Assembly: GCA_016703645.1 (NCBI GenBank)
Contig: JADJBR010000009.1
Span: forward strand, 1,189,501-1,253,500
DNA: 64,000 bases
Direction of reading: 5' to 3'
Source of the DNA: Zoogloea sp.
GTDB taxonomy: Bacteria; Pseudomonadota; Gammaproteobacteria; Burkholderiales; Rhodocyclaceae
The notes beneath the pieces were generated by a model that was given only the letters and a program-made list of their open reading frames with translations, ran no database searches and was not told the DNA's origin. Below, piece after piece: positions 1 to 9,590 of the stretch. How positions within the stretch are numbered: position 1 is the first letter of the stretch; each line of letters begins with the position of its first letter. The translations under genes were made by a program, and so were the position numbers.

Positions 1-928
1 CACGCTGGCGCAGGGTGGCCGTGGTCGGTCCAAGGGCGGCGGCAGCGAGTTCCATGACCCAGCGGGCACCGCTTCCGTCGCGATCCCGTGACGGGACGTA
101 CTCGACGATCTCCAGGGCCACCAGGTCGGCACAGCTACGCAGGCCGTGGAGGTTGTCCACCAGATCCTGGGGGTCAAGGCCGTCGGGAACCAGGCAGGTG
201 GTTGCCGGCAGGGCGGCGCAATCCATGGAATCGAGATCCACGGAAACGCCGAAGCCGGCGGTGCCTTCCCGGGCGATGCTCATGGCTTCGCAGAGAACGG
301 CGGGCAGCCCGCGTTTGTTCACCTCGGCCATGGTGAAGATCCTGACCCCCAGGCGGTTCAGCAGCACAAGCTCCTCGGGCTCCCAGGAGCGCGCCCCGAC
401 GATGGCCACCTTGGCCGGGTCGAGGTGCGGGCCCGGGAGTCCGGTGAGGTTCTCGTCGCCGATGCCAAGCAGGGCTGCCAGTGGCATGCCGTGGATGTTG
501 CCGCTGTGGGTCGTTCGATCTGTGTGGGCATCCAGATGGGCATCAATCCAGATCAGGCCGAGTTTGCCCCGATGGGCAAGGGCTCGGGATACCCCGCGCC
601 AGGTGCCCGCACCGATGGCATGGTCGCCACCCAGGACGAGGGGAATGGCGTTGTCCAGGCAGATTGCAGCCACTTCGTCAGCCAGATCGTGGAGCATTGC
701 GCTGACCACCCCAAGACGCTCGGGCAGCGGTGCCTGGGGGGGTTTGGGGGCCGACGGTTCCATCAGCTTCTGCCAGCGGGCGGGAATGCCGCGGTGCCGC
801 AGCCGGATGTCGAAGCCGAGATCCTTGAGGGCGCGGGGGCCTGCGGCGGGGCCAAAGATGGGGGCGCCAAGACAGGATCCGACGCCGACGATACGGACCG
901 GACGGGGGGGCGCGAGCGGGGCGGGCAT
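1..928 (-). CDS. Ureohydrolase, probable arginase (3' end beyond window)
   Basis: The frame is open from the ATG at 928 to the left edge (309 codons, no stop seen), so the C-terminus is missing. Two manganese-site motifs of the ureohydrolase superfamily are visible: GGDHAIG near residues 100-106 and DAHLDAHT near 129-136, with a later VDLDSMD. These fit arginase (arginine to ornithine plus urea) and also agmatinase or formimidoylglutamase. The third motif has DC where most relatives have DP. A purine-rich stretch (AAAGAAAGAAGAA) precedes the ATG. It is the last visible gene of a leftward group with ubiB. The superfamily call is firm; the substrate is inferred. Confidence 0.8.
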   Translation of the reverse strand, partial: MPAPLAPPRPVRIVGVGSCLGAPIFGPAAGPRALKDLGFDIRLRHRGIPARWQKLMEPSAPKPPQAPLPERLGVVSAMLHDLADEVAAICLDNAIPLVLGGDHAIGAGTWRGVSRALAHRGKLGLIWIDAHLDAHTDRTTHSGNIHGMPLAALLGIGDENLTGLPGPHLDPAKVAIVGARSWEPEELVLLNRLGVRIFTMAEVNKRGLPAVLCEAMSIAREGTAGFGVSVDLDSMDCAALPATTCLVPDGLDPQDLVDNLHGLRSCADLVALEIVEYVPSRDRDGSGARWVMELAAAALGPTTATLRQR

Positions 929-1007
929 GTTCTTCTTTCTTTGACAGGTCGCTGGTGCCGGAAGTGGAACCTTTACGCCCGTTGGAGCGGAGGAGACCGC
1001 CCTTTGT

Positions 1008-2543
1008 TCAGTGCAGCCAGTGCCAGGCCTCGAGGGCGGCAAGGCAGGAGAGGAGCAAGGTGCAGGTGATCAGCCAGATAGTGTTGCGCCGAGCTTCGGC
1101 CGTCAGCCGGGCGAGTTCGGCACGGGTGTCGTCGTTCCGGGGCGCTGACAAGGCCTGATGAACCAGGCGTGGCAACTGGGGCAAGGCGGCTGCCCAGGCG
1201 GGTGCTTCGTCTCTGGCGTGGCGCAGCAGGGCACGCCAGCCCATCTGGTCGTTCATCCAGCGTTCGAGGAAGGGCTTGGCCGTCTTCCACAGGTCCAGGT
1301 CAGGGTCGAGCTGACGGCCGAGGCCCTCGATGTTGAGCAGGGTTTTCTGCAACAGCACGAGCTGGGGCTGCACTTCCATCTCGAATCGTCGGGCTGTCTG
1401 GAACAGGCGCAGCAGGGTCTTGCCGAAGGAGATGTCCTTCAGGGGGCGGTCGAAGATGGGCTCGCAGACGGCGCGGATGGCACCCTCGAACTCGTCGACC
1501 CGGGTGTGTGCAGGCACCCAGCCCGCTTCGATGTGGGCCAGGGCCACGCGCCGGTAGTCGCGCTGGAAGAAGGCCAGGAAGTTGGTGGCCAGGTATTTCT
1601 TGTCCGAGTCGTTGAGACTGCCGATGATGCCGAAGTCAAGGGCGATGTAGCGCCCGCGGGTGGGGCCATCGGTGGCCACGAAGATGTTGCCGGGATGCAT
1701 GTCGGCGTGGAAGAAGCCGTCGCGGAACACCTGGGTGAAAAAGATCTCCACGCCAGCCCGGGACAGGGCCTTGAGATCCACCCCGTGGGCCTTGAGGGCA
1801 TCGAGCTGGGAAATGGGCACGCCCTTCATGCGCTCCATCACCATGACATTGGTGGTGCAGAAATCCCAGTGCACCTCGGGGACCACCAGCAGTTCGGAAT
1901 CCTTGAAGTTGCGCCTTAGCTGCGAGCAGTTGGCGGCTTCGCGCATCAGGTCGAGCTCGTCACGCAGGTACTTGGAGAACTCGGCCACCACTTCCCGGGG
2001 TTTCAGGCGGCGTCCTTCCGGCCACAGTTTTTCGAGCAGGGTGGCGGCCACATCGAGCAGGGCCAGATCGTGGGCGATGACCGGGGCGATGCCCGGTCGC
2101 AGGATCTTGACGGCCACCTCGGTGCCATCGGGCAACTGGGCGAAGTGGACCTGGGCAATCGATGCCGATGCGATGGGTTCCCGGTCGAAGCGCGCGAAAA
2201 CCGCATCGGCGGGCTTGCCGTAGGCCTCTTCCAGCTGGGCGAGGGCCTCTGTGCTGGTGAAGGGCGGAACACGGTCCTGCAGGCGGGCCAGCTCTTCCGC
2301 AATGGCGGGTGGCAGCAGGTCGCGACGGGTGGACAGCATCTGGCCGAATTTGACGAAGATCGGGCCCAGGGATTCGAGGGCCTGGCGCAGGCGGGCGCCG
2401 GCGGATTCGTCGAAGGTCCGGCGAAAAAGCGTAAGCCTCGCCAGCCAGGCCAGCCGGCCGGACGGCTCGTTGGAGAGAATCATCTGGTCCAGCCCATACT
2501 TCAGGCTGACGGAGATGATCTTGACGAGTCGGAAGAGGCGCAC
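1008..2543 (-). CDS. ubiB: Ubiquinone biosynthesis accessory kinase-like protein UbiB
   Basis: This is an ABC1/UbiB atypical kinase-fold ATPase needed for aerobic ubiquinone synthesis and bound to the inner membrane. The family KxGQ signature (FVKFGQML) lies near residues 64-70, followed by the STRRDLLP segment, a kinase-like core with LDFG, and a C-terminal hydrophobic segment around [16 protein letters not shown] chose the GTG at 2543 (VRLFRLVKI..., 511 aa) because family members begin just before this helix. The longer frame from 2834 would overlap the upstream gene and adds proline/arginine-rich sequence without family character. No strong ribosome site is visible before the GTG. Confidence 0.9.
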   Translation of the reverse strand: MRLFRLVKIISVSLKYGLDQMILSNEPSGRLAWLARLTLFRRTFDESAGARLRQALESLGPIFVKFGQMLSTRRDLLPPAIAEELARLQDRVPPFTSTEALAQLEEAYGKPADAVFARFDREPIASASIAQVHFAQLPDGTEVAVKILRPGIAPVIAHDLALLDVAATLLEKLWPEGRRLKPREVVAEFSKYLRDELDLMREAANCSQLRRNFKDSELLVVPEVHWDFCTTNVMVMERMKGVPISQLDALKAHGVDLKALSRAGVEIFFTQVFRDGFFHADMHPGNIFVATDGPTRGRYIALDFGIIGSLNDSDKKYLATNFLAFFQRDYRRVALAHIEAGWVPAHTRVDEFEGAIRAVCEPIFDRPLKDISFGKTLLRLFQTARRFEMEVQPQLVLLQKTLLNIEGLGRQLDPDLDLWKTAKPFLERWMNDQMGWRALLRHARDEAPAWAAALPQLPRLVHQALSAPRNDDTRAELARLTAEARRNTIWLITCTLLLSCLAALEAWHWLH

Positions 2544-2623
2544 GGCAGGTGGCGGAAAGTAAAACGCGGATTGTGCCCGGAAAGCCTGGGCGCGCAAAGC
2601 GCCCAAACCCCCTGCGCCACGGA

Positions 2624-3304
2624 TCAGGAGCGGCGCTTGGGGTGTTGCGGCAGCCGGGCCGGTGGCGGGGGAGGGGGCGGGGTGGGGGCGATGACCTCCG
2701 CGCCCGGCTGGACCTGTTCCACCAGCCAGCGCACGGCCAGGCGGACTTCCCGCTTGATGGCCTCGTCGTCGGGTGAGCCGGAGCCGAGCTGGGGCAGGCC
2801 GGTGGCGTCGATGCGGAAGGCGGGCAGTCGCCATTCCCGTTCCACCACGAACAGGTGGTCGCCATCGAGAACCGCTTTCTGGGCCACGACGTAGCCATAG
2901 TTGCGGGAGCCAAAGCGGGAGCAGTAGACCGTCAGCGCTGCGGACGGGAGACCATCCCGCTCGGAGGCGAACAGGCCGCTGGTGGTGAGCTCGTTGCAGT
3001 GGGCGCGCAGGCCGGCCGAGACGTGGGCCAGATAGGTCTCGGGGTTGAGGTTCTGGGACACCATGCGCTGTACGACGATGCGGTCCCGGTAGTCTTCAAT
3101 ACCCTGACCACGGGGGATGTACTCCTCGTGGCGGATGCCGTTGCCCTCGCGGAGATCCACGATGCGCCAGGGTTGGCCGGCGGGCAGCGGGAGGGGCCAG
3201 CGCAGGGTGGGCGCTTCGGCGGAGGCCGGCAGGCTGGCCACGACGCCGAGGGCAAGTGCGATGGCTTGCAGGAAGCGAATGCTCACGGATAGCTCGGGAC
3301 TCAT
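2624..3304 (-). CDS. Secreted hypothetical protein with proline-rich tail
   Basis: 226 residues. The N-terminus has a signal peptide (hydrophobic [21 protein letters not shown], probable cleavage after ASA), so the product is periplasmic or exported. The body is mixed alpha/beta with a [21 protein letters not shown] segment. The C-terminus is a run of prolines followed by basic residues (PPPPPPP...PKRRS). I do not recognise a named family. It lies 80 bp upstream of ubiB on the same strand and may share its transcript. It is divergent from argS across about 150 bp. Confidence 0.75.
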   Translation of the reverse strand: MSPELSVSIRFLQAIALALGVVASLPASAEAPTLRWPLPLPAGQPWRIVDLREGNGIRHEEYIPRGQGIEDYRDRIVVQRMVSQNLNPETYLAHVSAGLRAHCNELTTSGLFASERDGLPSAALTVYCSRFGSRNYGYVVAQKAVLDGDHLFVVEREWRLPAFRIDATGLPQLGSGSPDDEAIKREVRLAVRWLVEQVQPGAEVIAPTPPPPPPPARLPQHPKRRS

Positions 3305-3422
3305 TTGACTGAGAGGGGCTCCACGCCTTGTACACTATGTCAATCTCGCCGATTCTGTCATGCCTGTTGTACTTTGTTGCTGTCAAAAGCCCGCCTTCCC
3401 GCCGGTTTGCCCGGCGCTTGGC

Positions 3423-3428
3423 TATAAT
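3423..3428 (+). promoter_or_regulatory. Candidate -10 box of argS
   Basis: A perfect TATAAT lies 27 bp upstream of the argS ATG. No convincing -35 hexamer stands 16-18 bp further upstream (the sequence there is GC-rich), so this is a candidate only. Confidence 0.35.
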
Positions 3429-3455
3429 CCTGTGCTTTTAGTCGCAGTACTCCCC

Positions 3456-5189
3456 ATGAGCGCCGATTCCAAGACCCAGCTTGCCGATCTCCTCCGTGCC
3501 GCCCTTCTCAGCGTGGCGCCCGAGCAAGTCGAGACCCCGATCAACCTGGAGCGTCCGAAGCAGGCCGGTCACGGAGACTTTGCAAGCAATCTGGCGCTGC
3601 AGCTCGCCAAGCCTCTCAAGCGCAATCCGCGCGAGCTGGCCAACCTGCTGCTGGCCGAATTGCCGGCCTCCAGCCTGATCGCCAAGGCCGAAGTGGCCGG
3701 TGCAGGGTTCATCAACTTCACCTTGGTGGCCGACGCCAAGACTGCGGTCGTTGGCGCTGTGCTCGCCGCGGGTGAGGCTTATGGCCGCGGTACCAAGACC
3801 GGGGTGCGGGTGCAGGTGGAGTATGTGTCGGCCAATCCCACGGGGCCGCTGCACGTCGGGCACGGTCGCGGGGCCGCCTATGGGGCGTCCTTGTCCGATG
3901 TGCTGGACTTCGCCGGTTTCGAGGTGACCCGCGAGTACTACATCAATGACGCGGGCCGGCAGATGGACATCCTGGCCCTGTCCACCTGGCTGCGTTACCT
4001 CGATCTCTTCGCCATCGCCATTCCTTTTCCGCCCAACGCCTACCAGGGCGATTATGTGAAGGACATGGCGGCCCAGATCAAGGATGGGCACGGTGACCGC
4101 TTTGCCAGAGTGACGGCGGTTGATGTGGTGGCTGGTGCGCCGAGTGTCGAGACCGACAAGGAGGCCCATCTGGATGCCTTGATCGCCAACGCCAAGAACC
4201 TGCTCGGTTCGGATTACGCCTGGGTTCATGGTTTTGCCTTGACCGAGCAACTCGGTGATGGCCGCGAAGATCTCGCCGAGTTTGGCGTCACGTTCGACAA
4301 GTGGTTTTCCGAACGCTCCCTGTTTGATACGGGTCTGGTCGAAAAGGCGGTCACTGCCCTTGAGGCGGCTGGGCACATCTACCTGCAGGACGGCGCCAAG
4401 TGGTTCCGTTCGACGGCCTTTGGCGATGAGAAGGACCGGGTCGTGCAGCGAGAGAATGGGCTCTTCACCTACTTTGCTTCCGATATCGCCTACCACGCCA
4501 ACAAATACGAGCGCGGCTTCGACCGCATCATCGACATCTGGGGTGCCGACCACCACGGCTACATCCCCCGTGTGAAGGGTGCCCTGGAGGCGCTTGGCCT
4601 GCCGCCCGAGAAGCTCGATGTGGCGCTGGTGCAGTTTGCGGTGCTTTACCGAGACGGCCAGAAGGCGGCCATGTCCACCCGCTCCGGTGAGTTCGTCACC
4701 TTGCGCGAGTTGCGCCAGGAGGTCGGCAACGACGCTTGTCGCTTCTTTTATGTGCTGCGCAAGGCCGACCAGCATCTTGATTTCGACCTTGATCTGGCCA
4801 AGAGCCAGAGCAACGAAAACCCTGTTTACTACATTCAGTACGCCCATGCCCGCCTGTGCTCGGTGCTGAACCAGTGGAACGGTGTGCTGGCCGATCTGGC
4901 CGAAGCGGATTTGGCCCGCCTCGACAACGAGCGCGAGCTGGCCCTGTGCGCCCGCCTGACGGCTTTCCCCGAAATCGTCCAGAACGCTGCGGCTGACTAC
5001 GCGCCGCACCAGATTGCCTTCTACCTCAAGGATCTGGCGGGTGAGTTCCACAGTTACTACAACGCCGAGCGCATGTTGGTGGACGACGAAGGGCTCAAAC
5101 TTGCCCGTCTGGCGCTTGCTGCTGCCGTGCGTCATGTCATCCGCAACGGCCTGCGGCTGTTGGGGGTTTCCGCTCCTGATTCCATGTAA
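3456..5189 (+). CDS. argS: Arginine--tRNA ligase
   Basis: Class I aminoacyl-tRNA synthetase charging tRNA-Arg in the cytoplasm, 577 aa from the ATG at 3456. The frame opens earlier (3360), but the residues before MSADSKTQL look like spurious hydrophobic/cysteine-rich extension. The N-terminal Add-1 domain is followed by the HIGH-equivalent HVGHGRG in the segment SANPTGPLHVGHG near residue 130. The MSTRSG loop, the ArgRS counterpart of KMSKS, lies near residue 405. The C-terminal anticodon-binding domain ends RNGLRLLGVSAPDSM. The SPOR protein follows after 18 bp, so the two are probably cotranscribed. Confidence 0.97.
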   Translation: MSADSKTQLADLLRAALLSVAPEQVETPINLERPKQAGHGDFASNLALQLAKPLKRNPRELANLLLAELPASSLIAKAEVAGAGFINFTLVADAKTAVVGAVLAAGEAYGRGTKTGVRVQVEYVSANPTGPLHVGHGRGAAYGASLSDVLDFAGFEVTREYYINDAGRQMDILALSTWLRYLDLFAIAIPFPPNAYQGDYVKDMAAQIKDGHGDRFARVTAVDVVAGAPSVETDKEAHLDALIANAKNLLGSDYAWVHGFALTEQLGDGREDLAEFGVTFDKWFSERSLFDTGLVEKAVTALEAAGHIYLQDGAKWFRSTAFGDEKDRVVQRENGLFTYFASDIAYHANKYERGFDRIIDIWGADHHGYIPRVKGALEALGLPPEKLDVALVQFAVLYRDGQKAAMSTRSGEFVTLRELRQEVGNDACRFFYVLRKADQHLDFDLDLAKSQSNENPVYYIQYAHARLCSVLNQWNGVLADLAEADLARLDNERELALCARLTAFPEIVQNAAADYAPHQIAFYLKDLAGEFHSYYNAERMLVDDEGLKLARLALAAAVRHVIRNGLRLLGVSAPDSM

Positions 5190-5207
5190 ATCCCGGACCT
5201 GCCGTTC

Positions 5208-5930
5208 ATGAGTCGCGATCTCAAGCCACGCCTGCAGACCAAGAAGCCCAAATCGGGCAGTCGCGGTAGTACCTTGGTCGGCATCTTTGTCGGCCTGATT
5301 CTCGGCGCATTGGTGGCGGCGGGGATTGCACTGTATTTCACGGCATCTTCCCCTTTCCAGAAGCCCAAGCAGGATGAGCGGCCGGTTGCACCGCCGCCGC
5401 CGCCCAAACCCCAGGGGGGCGAGCCCATCGCCTTGCCCGGCAAGGCGGGCGACAAACCCGTGGAGAAGCCCCGCTTCGATTTCTACAATGTCCTGCCGAA
5501 AGGCTCGGATGCCCTGCCGGTGCCGACCAAACCTGAAGAGACCACGGAGGTCGTCAAGCCCCCGGTCAAGCCTGAGAAGGCCGAGAAGACGGATGGCAAG
5601 CCCCAGAGTGACGCCGAACGGGCCAAGGCCGAGGCGGCCTTGCTCGACAAGCCGGCCGTCCCCGAGAAGTTCTTCCTTCAGGCCGGGTCCTTCGAAGATC
5701 CCTCCGAAGCAGACAACCTGAAGGCGCGTCTTGCGTTGATGGGCGTGGAGGCCAGCGTGCAGAAGGTCGAGTTGCCCGAGAAGGGCACCGTCCATCGCGT
5801 GCGCATGGGCCCCTACCTGGGCCAGGAGGAGATGACCAAGGCGCGGCAGCAGCTGACGTCCAATGGCATCAACGCGGCCATCATCAAGATCAAGCCAAAG
5901 GAACCAAAGCCGGCCACCGCCGCTCAATGA
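5208..5930 (+). CDS. SPOR-domain protein (FtsN-like)
   Basis: 240 aa. A short basic cytoplasmic N-terminus is followed by one transmembrane helix (LVGIFVGLILGALVAAGIALYF, about residues 24-45). A long proline/lysine-rich linker leads to a C-terminal SPOR domain (FFLQAGSFEDPSEADNLKARL ... VHRVRMGPYLGQEEMTKARQQL, residues 150-230). SPOR domains bind denuded peptidoglycan at division septa, and this topology matches FtsN-type division proteins. Located between argS and dsbA, an arrangement common in betaproteobacteria. The exact division role is inferred. Confidence 0.9.
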   Translation: MSRDLKPRLQTKKPKSGSRGSTLVGIFVGLILGALVAAGIALYFTASSPFQKPKQDERPVAPPPPPKPQGGEPIALPGKAGDKPVEKPRFDFYNVLPKGSDALPVPTKPEETTEVVKPPVKPEKAEKTDGKPQSDAERAKAEAALLDKPAVPEKFFLQAGSFEDPSEADNLKARLALMGVEASVQKVELPEKGTVHRVRMGPYLGQEEMTKARQQLTSNGINAAIIKIKPKEPKPATAAQ

Positions 5931-5959
5931 GAGCTTTGGCCGAATCAGGAGAAACCGTA

Positions 5960-6598
5960 ATGCAGCGTCGTGATGTCCTTTTACAGTTGTCCGCCCTTGC
6001 CGCCTTCGGCAGCCTTGGCCTGCCTGCCGCTGCCCAGGGCGGCGGGTTCGAGGTGGTCAATCCGCCTCAGCCCACTGAAACCAAGGGCAAGGTCGAGGTG
6101 CTGGAGTTTTTCCACTACGGCTGTCCCCATTGCAAGGCCTTCGATCCTTTGCTGGAACTCTGGGTCAAGAAGCTCCCCGCCGACGTGCTCTTCCGTCAGG
6201 TGCCGGTGACCTGGGGCAATCCGCAACTGGCCGGTCTGGCCAAGCTGCACCTCACCCTGGCTGCCACGGGCGATCTGGCACGGCTGCATCCCCAGGCCTT
6301 TGATGCCGTCCAGACCGACAAGCTGCCCCTCAACACCGAGGCCGGCGCCCAGGAGTGGGCGGTGAAAAAGGGCGTCGATGCGAAGAAATTCATTGATGCC
6401 TACCGCTCCTTTGGCGTGCAGGTGGGCATGCAGCGCATCGAAAAGCTCGGTCGTGATTACAAGGTCCAGGGCGTGCCGACCCTGGCCGTGGATGGCAAGT
6501 ACTTCACATCGGGCTCCATTGCCGGTTCCCACGAAGCAGCGCTGAAGGTGGCGGATCAACTGATCGCGCGTGCACGTACCGAACAGGGTCGTAAGTAA
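5960..6598 (+). CDS. dsbA: Thiol:disulfide interchange protein DsbA
   Basis: 212 aa from the ATG at 5960, chosen over the in-frame start at 5927 because AGGAG stands 7 nt upstream and it gives a proper signal peptide (MQRRDVLLQLSALAAFGSLG...AAAQ). The periplasmic thioredoxin-fold oxidase has active site CPHC at residues 55-58 within FFHYGCPHCKAF, and the cis-proline loop GVPTLAVDG further on. It introduces disulfides into exported proteins. The stop codon TAA directly abuts or overlaps the probable start of the next gene. Confidence 0.95.
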   Translation: MQRRDVLLQLSALAAFGSLGLPAAAQGGGFEVVNPPQPTETKGKVEVLEFFHYGCPHCKAFDPLLELWVKKLPADVLFRQVPVTWGNPQLAGLAKLHLTLAATGDLARLHPQAFDAVQTDKLPLNTEAGAQEWAVKKGVDAKKFIDAYRSFGVQVGMQRIEKLGRDYKVQGVPTLAVDGKYFTSGSIAGSHEAALKVADQLIARARTEQGRK

Positions 6599-7371
6599 TT
6601 CGCCCCGTTTCCCGTGTCTTCATTACCGGTGCCTCCAGCGGCATCGGTGAAGCTCTGGCGCGGCACTATGCTGCCCAGGGGGCAAGTCTCGGTCTGGTTG
6701 GTCGGCGCATTCACGCCCTCGGTGCGCTGGCGGCCAGCCTGCCCGGAAGGCATGCGGTGTATGGGCTGGATGTGGCTGATGCGGCTGCTTTGGGTGAGGC
6801 TGCCCGCGACTTTATCGCCCGGTTTGGACCGCCGGATGTCGTGATCGCCAATGCCGGCGTGTCGGTGGGCACCCTGACCGAGATGGCCGATGATCTGAAT
6901 GCCTTCGAGCGAGTCTTGCGGACCAACGTGCTCGGCATGGTCGCCACCTTCCAGCCTTTTGTGGCGCCCCTGCGTGCCAGGGGGCAGGGGCGGCTGGTCG
7001 GTATCGCATCCGTTGCAGGTATCCGCGGCCTTCCTGGTGCGGGTGCCTACAGTGCTTCCAAGGCGGCGGTGATTGCTTACCTGGAGAGCCTGCGTGTCGA
7101 ACTCCATGGCACCGGCGTCAAGGTCGTGACCATTGCGCCTGGCTATATCGAGACGCCAATGACGTCGGTCAATACGTACCCCATGCCCTTCTTGTTGCCC
7201 GCGGACCAGGCCGCGGTCCGCTTTGCCCGTGCGATCGAAGCCGGCGTCAGCTATACCGTCATTCCATGGCAGATGGGGGTGGTCGGCAAGCTGCTGCGTC
7301 TGCTGCCCAACCCCCTCTTTGATCGACTCTTTGCGCGGGCCGGGCGCAAACCCCGCGGCCTGCCCCTTTAG
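6598..7371 (+). CDS. Short-chain dehydrogenase/reductase, probable ATT start
   Basis: SDR family NAD(P)-dependent oxidoreductase of 257 aa if it starts at ATT 6598. The Rossmann motif TGASSGIG encoded at 6625-6648 sits where it should, about 10 residues from the N-terminus. NANAGVS-type (VIANAGVSVG), catalytic YSASK within GAYSASKAAV and the upstream Ser (GIASVAG) are all present. The in-frame stop at 6592-6594 excludes any farther start. No ATG, GTG or TTG lies between that stop and the Rossmann motif. The first ATG (6757) would delete the cofactor site. The ATT overlaps the dsbA stop (TAATT), suggesting coupled translation. Substrate unknown. Confidence 0.85.
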   Translation: MRPVSRVFITGASSGIGEALARHYAAQGASLGLVGRRIHALGALAASLPGRHAVYGLDVADAAALGEAARDFIARFGPPDVVIANAGVSVGTLTEMADDLNAFERVLRTNVLGMVATFQPFVAPLRARGQGRLVGIASVAGIRGLPGAGAYSASKAAVIAYLESLRVELHGTGVKVVTIAPGYIETPMTSVNTYPMPFLLPADQAAVRFARAIEAGVSYTVIPWQMGVVGKLLRLLPNPLFDRLFARAGRKPRGLPL

Positions 7372-7386
7372 CGACGGAGTCGTGTA

Positions 7387-8502
7387 TCAGCCGAGCTGGG
7401 TGATGGCCGGAAGGTACTTCTTGCCAAGGGCATCCGCCACCTGGGGGTGGGTCACGTTTCCGTTGCAGATATTGAGTCCGGCCCGCAGGCCCGCGTCGTC
7501 CTTCAGGGCTTCTTTCCAACCCTTGTCCGCCAGTGCCAGCACGTAGGGAAGTGTGGCTGCGTTGAGGGCGTAGGTGGCGGTGCGGGCGACGGCACCGGGC
7601 ATGTTTGCAACGCAGTAATGAACGATGCCGTCCACGACGTAGGTGGGGTCGGCGTGGGTGGTTGGGCGGGAGGTTTCGAAACAGCCACCCTGGTCGATGG
7701 CCACGTCGACAATCACTGCACCGGGTTTCATGGCAACCAGCATGGCGCGGGTAACCAGTTTGGGGGCGGTGGCGCCCGGGATCAGCACGGCGCCGATGAC
7801 CAGATCGGCCTGCAGTACCAGGCGTTCGATGGCATCCCGGGTGGCGTAGAGGGTCTTGACGCGTCCCCCGTAGCTTTCGTCCAGATGGCGCAGGACCGGC
7901 AGCGATCTGTCGACGATGGTGACGTCTGCGCCCATGCCCACGGCCGTGTGCGCGGCATTGTTGCCGACGGTGCCGCCGCCCAGGATCACCACACGCCCCG
8001 GTTCCACACCGGGTACGCCGCCCAGCAGAACACCGCGGCCGCCGTGGGATTTTTCAAGGGCTGAGGCGCCGGCCTGAATGCTCATGCGCCCCGCCACTTC
8101 AGACATGGGTGCGAGCAGCGGCAGGCCGCCACCCGGGGCGGTGACCGTTTCGTAGGCAATGGCGGTGACGCCGCTGGCGATCAGTTCCTCCGCCTGGCCC
8201 GGATCGGGGGCCAGGTGAAGATAGGTGAACAGCAGGTGGTGGGGCTTGAGCCGGGCGCGTTCATCACGCAAGGGTTCCTTGACCTTGACGATCATGATCG
8301 TCTGCTCGAAGACTTCTTCGGCGCTCAAGGCAATGCGGGCTCCGGCCCGCTCGTAGTCGCTGTCGCTGGCGCCGATGCCGTGACCTGCACCCGACTCAAC
8401 CCATACCTCGTGCCCGTGGGCCACAACCTCCCGGACTGCGCCGGGTGTCAGGCCAACCCGATACTCATGGTTCTTGGTTTCCCTGGGAACGCCGATTTTC
8501 AT
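7387..8502 (-). CDS. ald: Alanine dehydrogenase
   Basis: 371 aa, the normal family length, interconverting L-alanine and pyruvate/ammonia with [21 protein letters not shown] is the family N-terminus. The nucleotide-binding GGGTVG motif lies in [14 protein letters not shown], followed by [19 protein letters not shown] start at 8502, where GGAG precedes the ATG by about 7 nt; an ATG four codons upstream (8514) overlaps this ribosome site. The gene converges on the SDR gene with only 15 bp between the stops, and is divergent from the metal-receptor gene. Confidence 0.95.
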   Translation of the reverse strand: MKIGVPRETKNHEYRVGLTPGAVREVVAHGHEVWVESGAGHGIGASDSDYERAGARIALSAEEVFEQTIMIVKVKEPLRDERARLKPHHLLFTYLHLAPDPGQAEELIASGVTAIAYETVTAPGGGLPLLAPMSEVAGRMSIQAGASALEKSHGGRGVLLGGVPGVEPGRVVILGGGTVGNNAAHTAVGMGADVTIVDRSLPVLRHLDESYGGRVKTLYATRDAIERLVLQADLVIGAVLIPGATAPKLVTRAMLVAMKPGAVIVDVAIDQGGCFETSRPTTHADPTYVVDGIVHYCVANMPGAVARTATYALNAATLPYVLALADKGWKEALKDDAGLRAGLNICNGNVTHPQVADALGKKYLPAITQLG

Positions 8503-8598
8503 GTGCTTCTCCATGTATTTGGGTGATCCTCTGTGAGAGGGGCTGACAGTAGGCCTGGTTCCAAATAACGGCGCGGGTCCTGAGAGCTTGTGAGTAAA

Positions 8599-8710
8599 TC
8601 TGCCGTGCGGCACGAGTTCGCCCCCTGAGATGCTTACCGTAACCCGTGCAGGGTTGCGTTTCTTGGCGCGAACTCGAACCGCTCGCTACGATTTCCTCGC
8701 ACCCTCTGAG
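8599..8710. repeat. Dispersed intergenic element, copy 1
   Basis: The segment 8617-8710 aligns without gaps to 15054-15147 at roughly two-thirds identity, with the best stretch being CGAA-TCGAAC-N4-TCGC-N-ACGATTTC. Similarity continues upstream with one indel. Both copies lie in intergenic DNA in the same orientation upstream of rightward genes. Copy 1 also contains a perfect 8-bp inverted repeat, GAGTTCGC (8614-8621) and GCGAACTC (8668-8675), which copy 2 lacks. Function unknown. Confidence 0.5.
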
Positions 8711-8721
8711 ATACTTTGGCC

Positions 8722-9546
8722 ATGACGATCAACACCCTTGGCGAAGTGCTTATTGACGCGGCCGGACAGCGTCACGCCCCCTACGATGGTCCTGCCCGCA
8801 TTGTTTCCCTGGTGCCGTCGCTGACCGAGTTGGTTTGTGATCTCGGGCTTGCACCGCAACTGGTGGGCCGGACCGGCTTCTGCATCCATCCCGCGCCGGC
8901 GTTGAAAACGGTTACCAAGGTCGGGGGCACCAAGGACGTGAATCTGGCACGTCTGCGGGCCCTGGCGCCCACACACATCATCGTGAACGTCGACGAAAAC
9001 CGGCGCGAATGCGTGGAGGAAATTGCCACCTTTGTGCCGAACGTGATCGTGACCCACCCGTGTGCGCCGGAGGACAATGTGCCGGTATATCGCCTGATGG
9101 GGGCCATTTTTGGGCGGCGGGCCGAGTCGGAACGGCTGGTGACCGCGCTTGAAGCGGCGTTGGCGGAGGCGCGTGCCCTGGGGGCTGCACTGCCCCGTGA
9201 AAGGGTGCTCTATCTCATCTGGCGGGAGCCCTGGATGACGGTGGCGCAGGGGACCTACATTGCTGCAATGCTGGCCACGGTGGGTTGGGATACCTGTCCG
9301 GCGCTCAGCGAGCCCCGATACCCGGCCTTCGAGTGGAATACCGCACCCTGGTTGTCGGAGGTGCGGCGTGTCCTGTTGTCGTCGGAGCCCTATCGATTTC
9401 GCGAGCGACACCTGGAGGAGGTCAGGCACCTTTCCGGGCAGCCATCCAGTCTGATCGACGGGGAGATGGCTTCCTGGTACGGCAGTCGGGCGATTGACGG
9501 CCTGCGTTACCTGGCGGCCTTGCGCCGTAGCCTGGCCGCGGAATGA
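8722..9546 (+). CDS. TroA/BtuF-fold helical-backbone metal receptor
   Basis: 274 aa, related to periplasmic binding proteins of cobalamin/siderophore ABC importers (PF01497 type): RIVSLVPSLTELVCDLGL at the N-terminus, the TKDVNLARLRALAPTHIIV strand-helix, and a long backbone helix near the middle. No signal peptide or lipobox is visible from either the ATG (8722) or an upstream TTG (8716), and no permease or ATPase gene is nearby. A cytoplasmic or moonlighting role is therefore possible. It converges with mscS across a hairpin terminator. Confidence 0.8.
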   Translation: MTINTLGEVLIDAAGQRHAPYDGPARIVSLVPSLTELVCDLGLAPQLVGRTGFCIHPAPALKTVTKVGGTKDVNLARLRALAPTHIIVNVDENRRECVEEIATFVPNVIVTHPCAPEDNVPVYRLMGAIFGRRAESERLVTALEAALAEARALGAALPRERVLYLIWREPWMTVAQGTYIAAMLATVGWDTCPALSEPRYPAFEWNTAPWLSEVRRVLLSSEPYRFRERHLEEVRHLSGQPSSLIDGEMASWYGSRAIDGLRYLAALRRSLAAE

Positions 9547-9549
9547 AAA

Positions 9550-9569
9550 CGCCCACCGGAGGGTGGGCG
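9550..9569 (-). terminator. Rho-independent terminator of mscS
   Basis: A perfect 8-bp stem (CGCCCACC/GGTGGGCG) with a four-base loop. On the minus strand it is followed by TTTT (9549-9546), correct for the leftward mscS transcript, whose stop is at 9591. Confidence 0.8.
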
Positions 9570-9590
9570 TGGAGCGCGCTGGTGTGGATT

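Noticed and set aside
146-1069. Overlapping plus-strand ORFs at the left edge
   Set aside because: The minus strand carries an uninterrupted ureohydrolase with metal-binding motifs; the plus-strand translations are its shadows.
2544-2834. N-terminal extension of UbiB
   Set aside because: Overlaps the upstream gene and has proline/arginine-rich composition without UbiB homology.
3438-5927. 829-codon minus-strand ORF
   Set aside because: Antisense of argS and the SPOR gene, both of which show clear family motifs.
8503-8721. Cobalamin riboswitch upstream of the BtuF-like gene
   Set aside because: No B12-box or expected core found; the segment instead matches the intergenic element at 15 kb.
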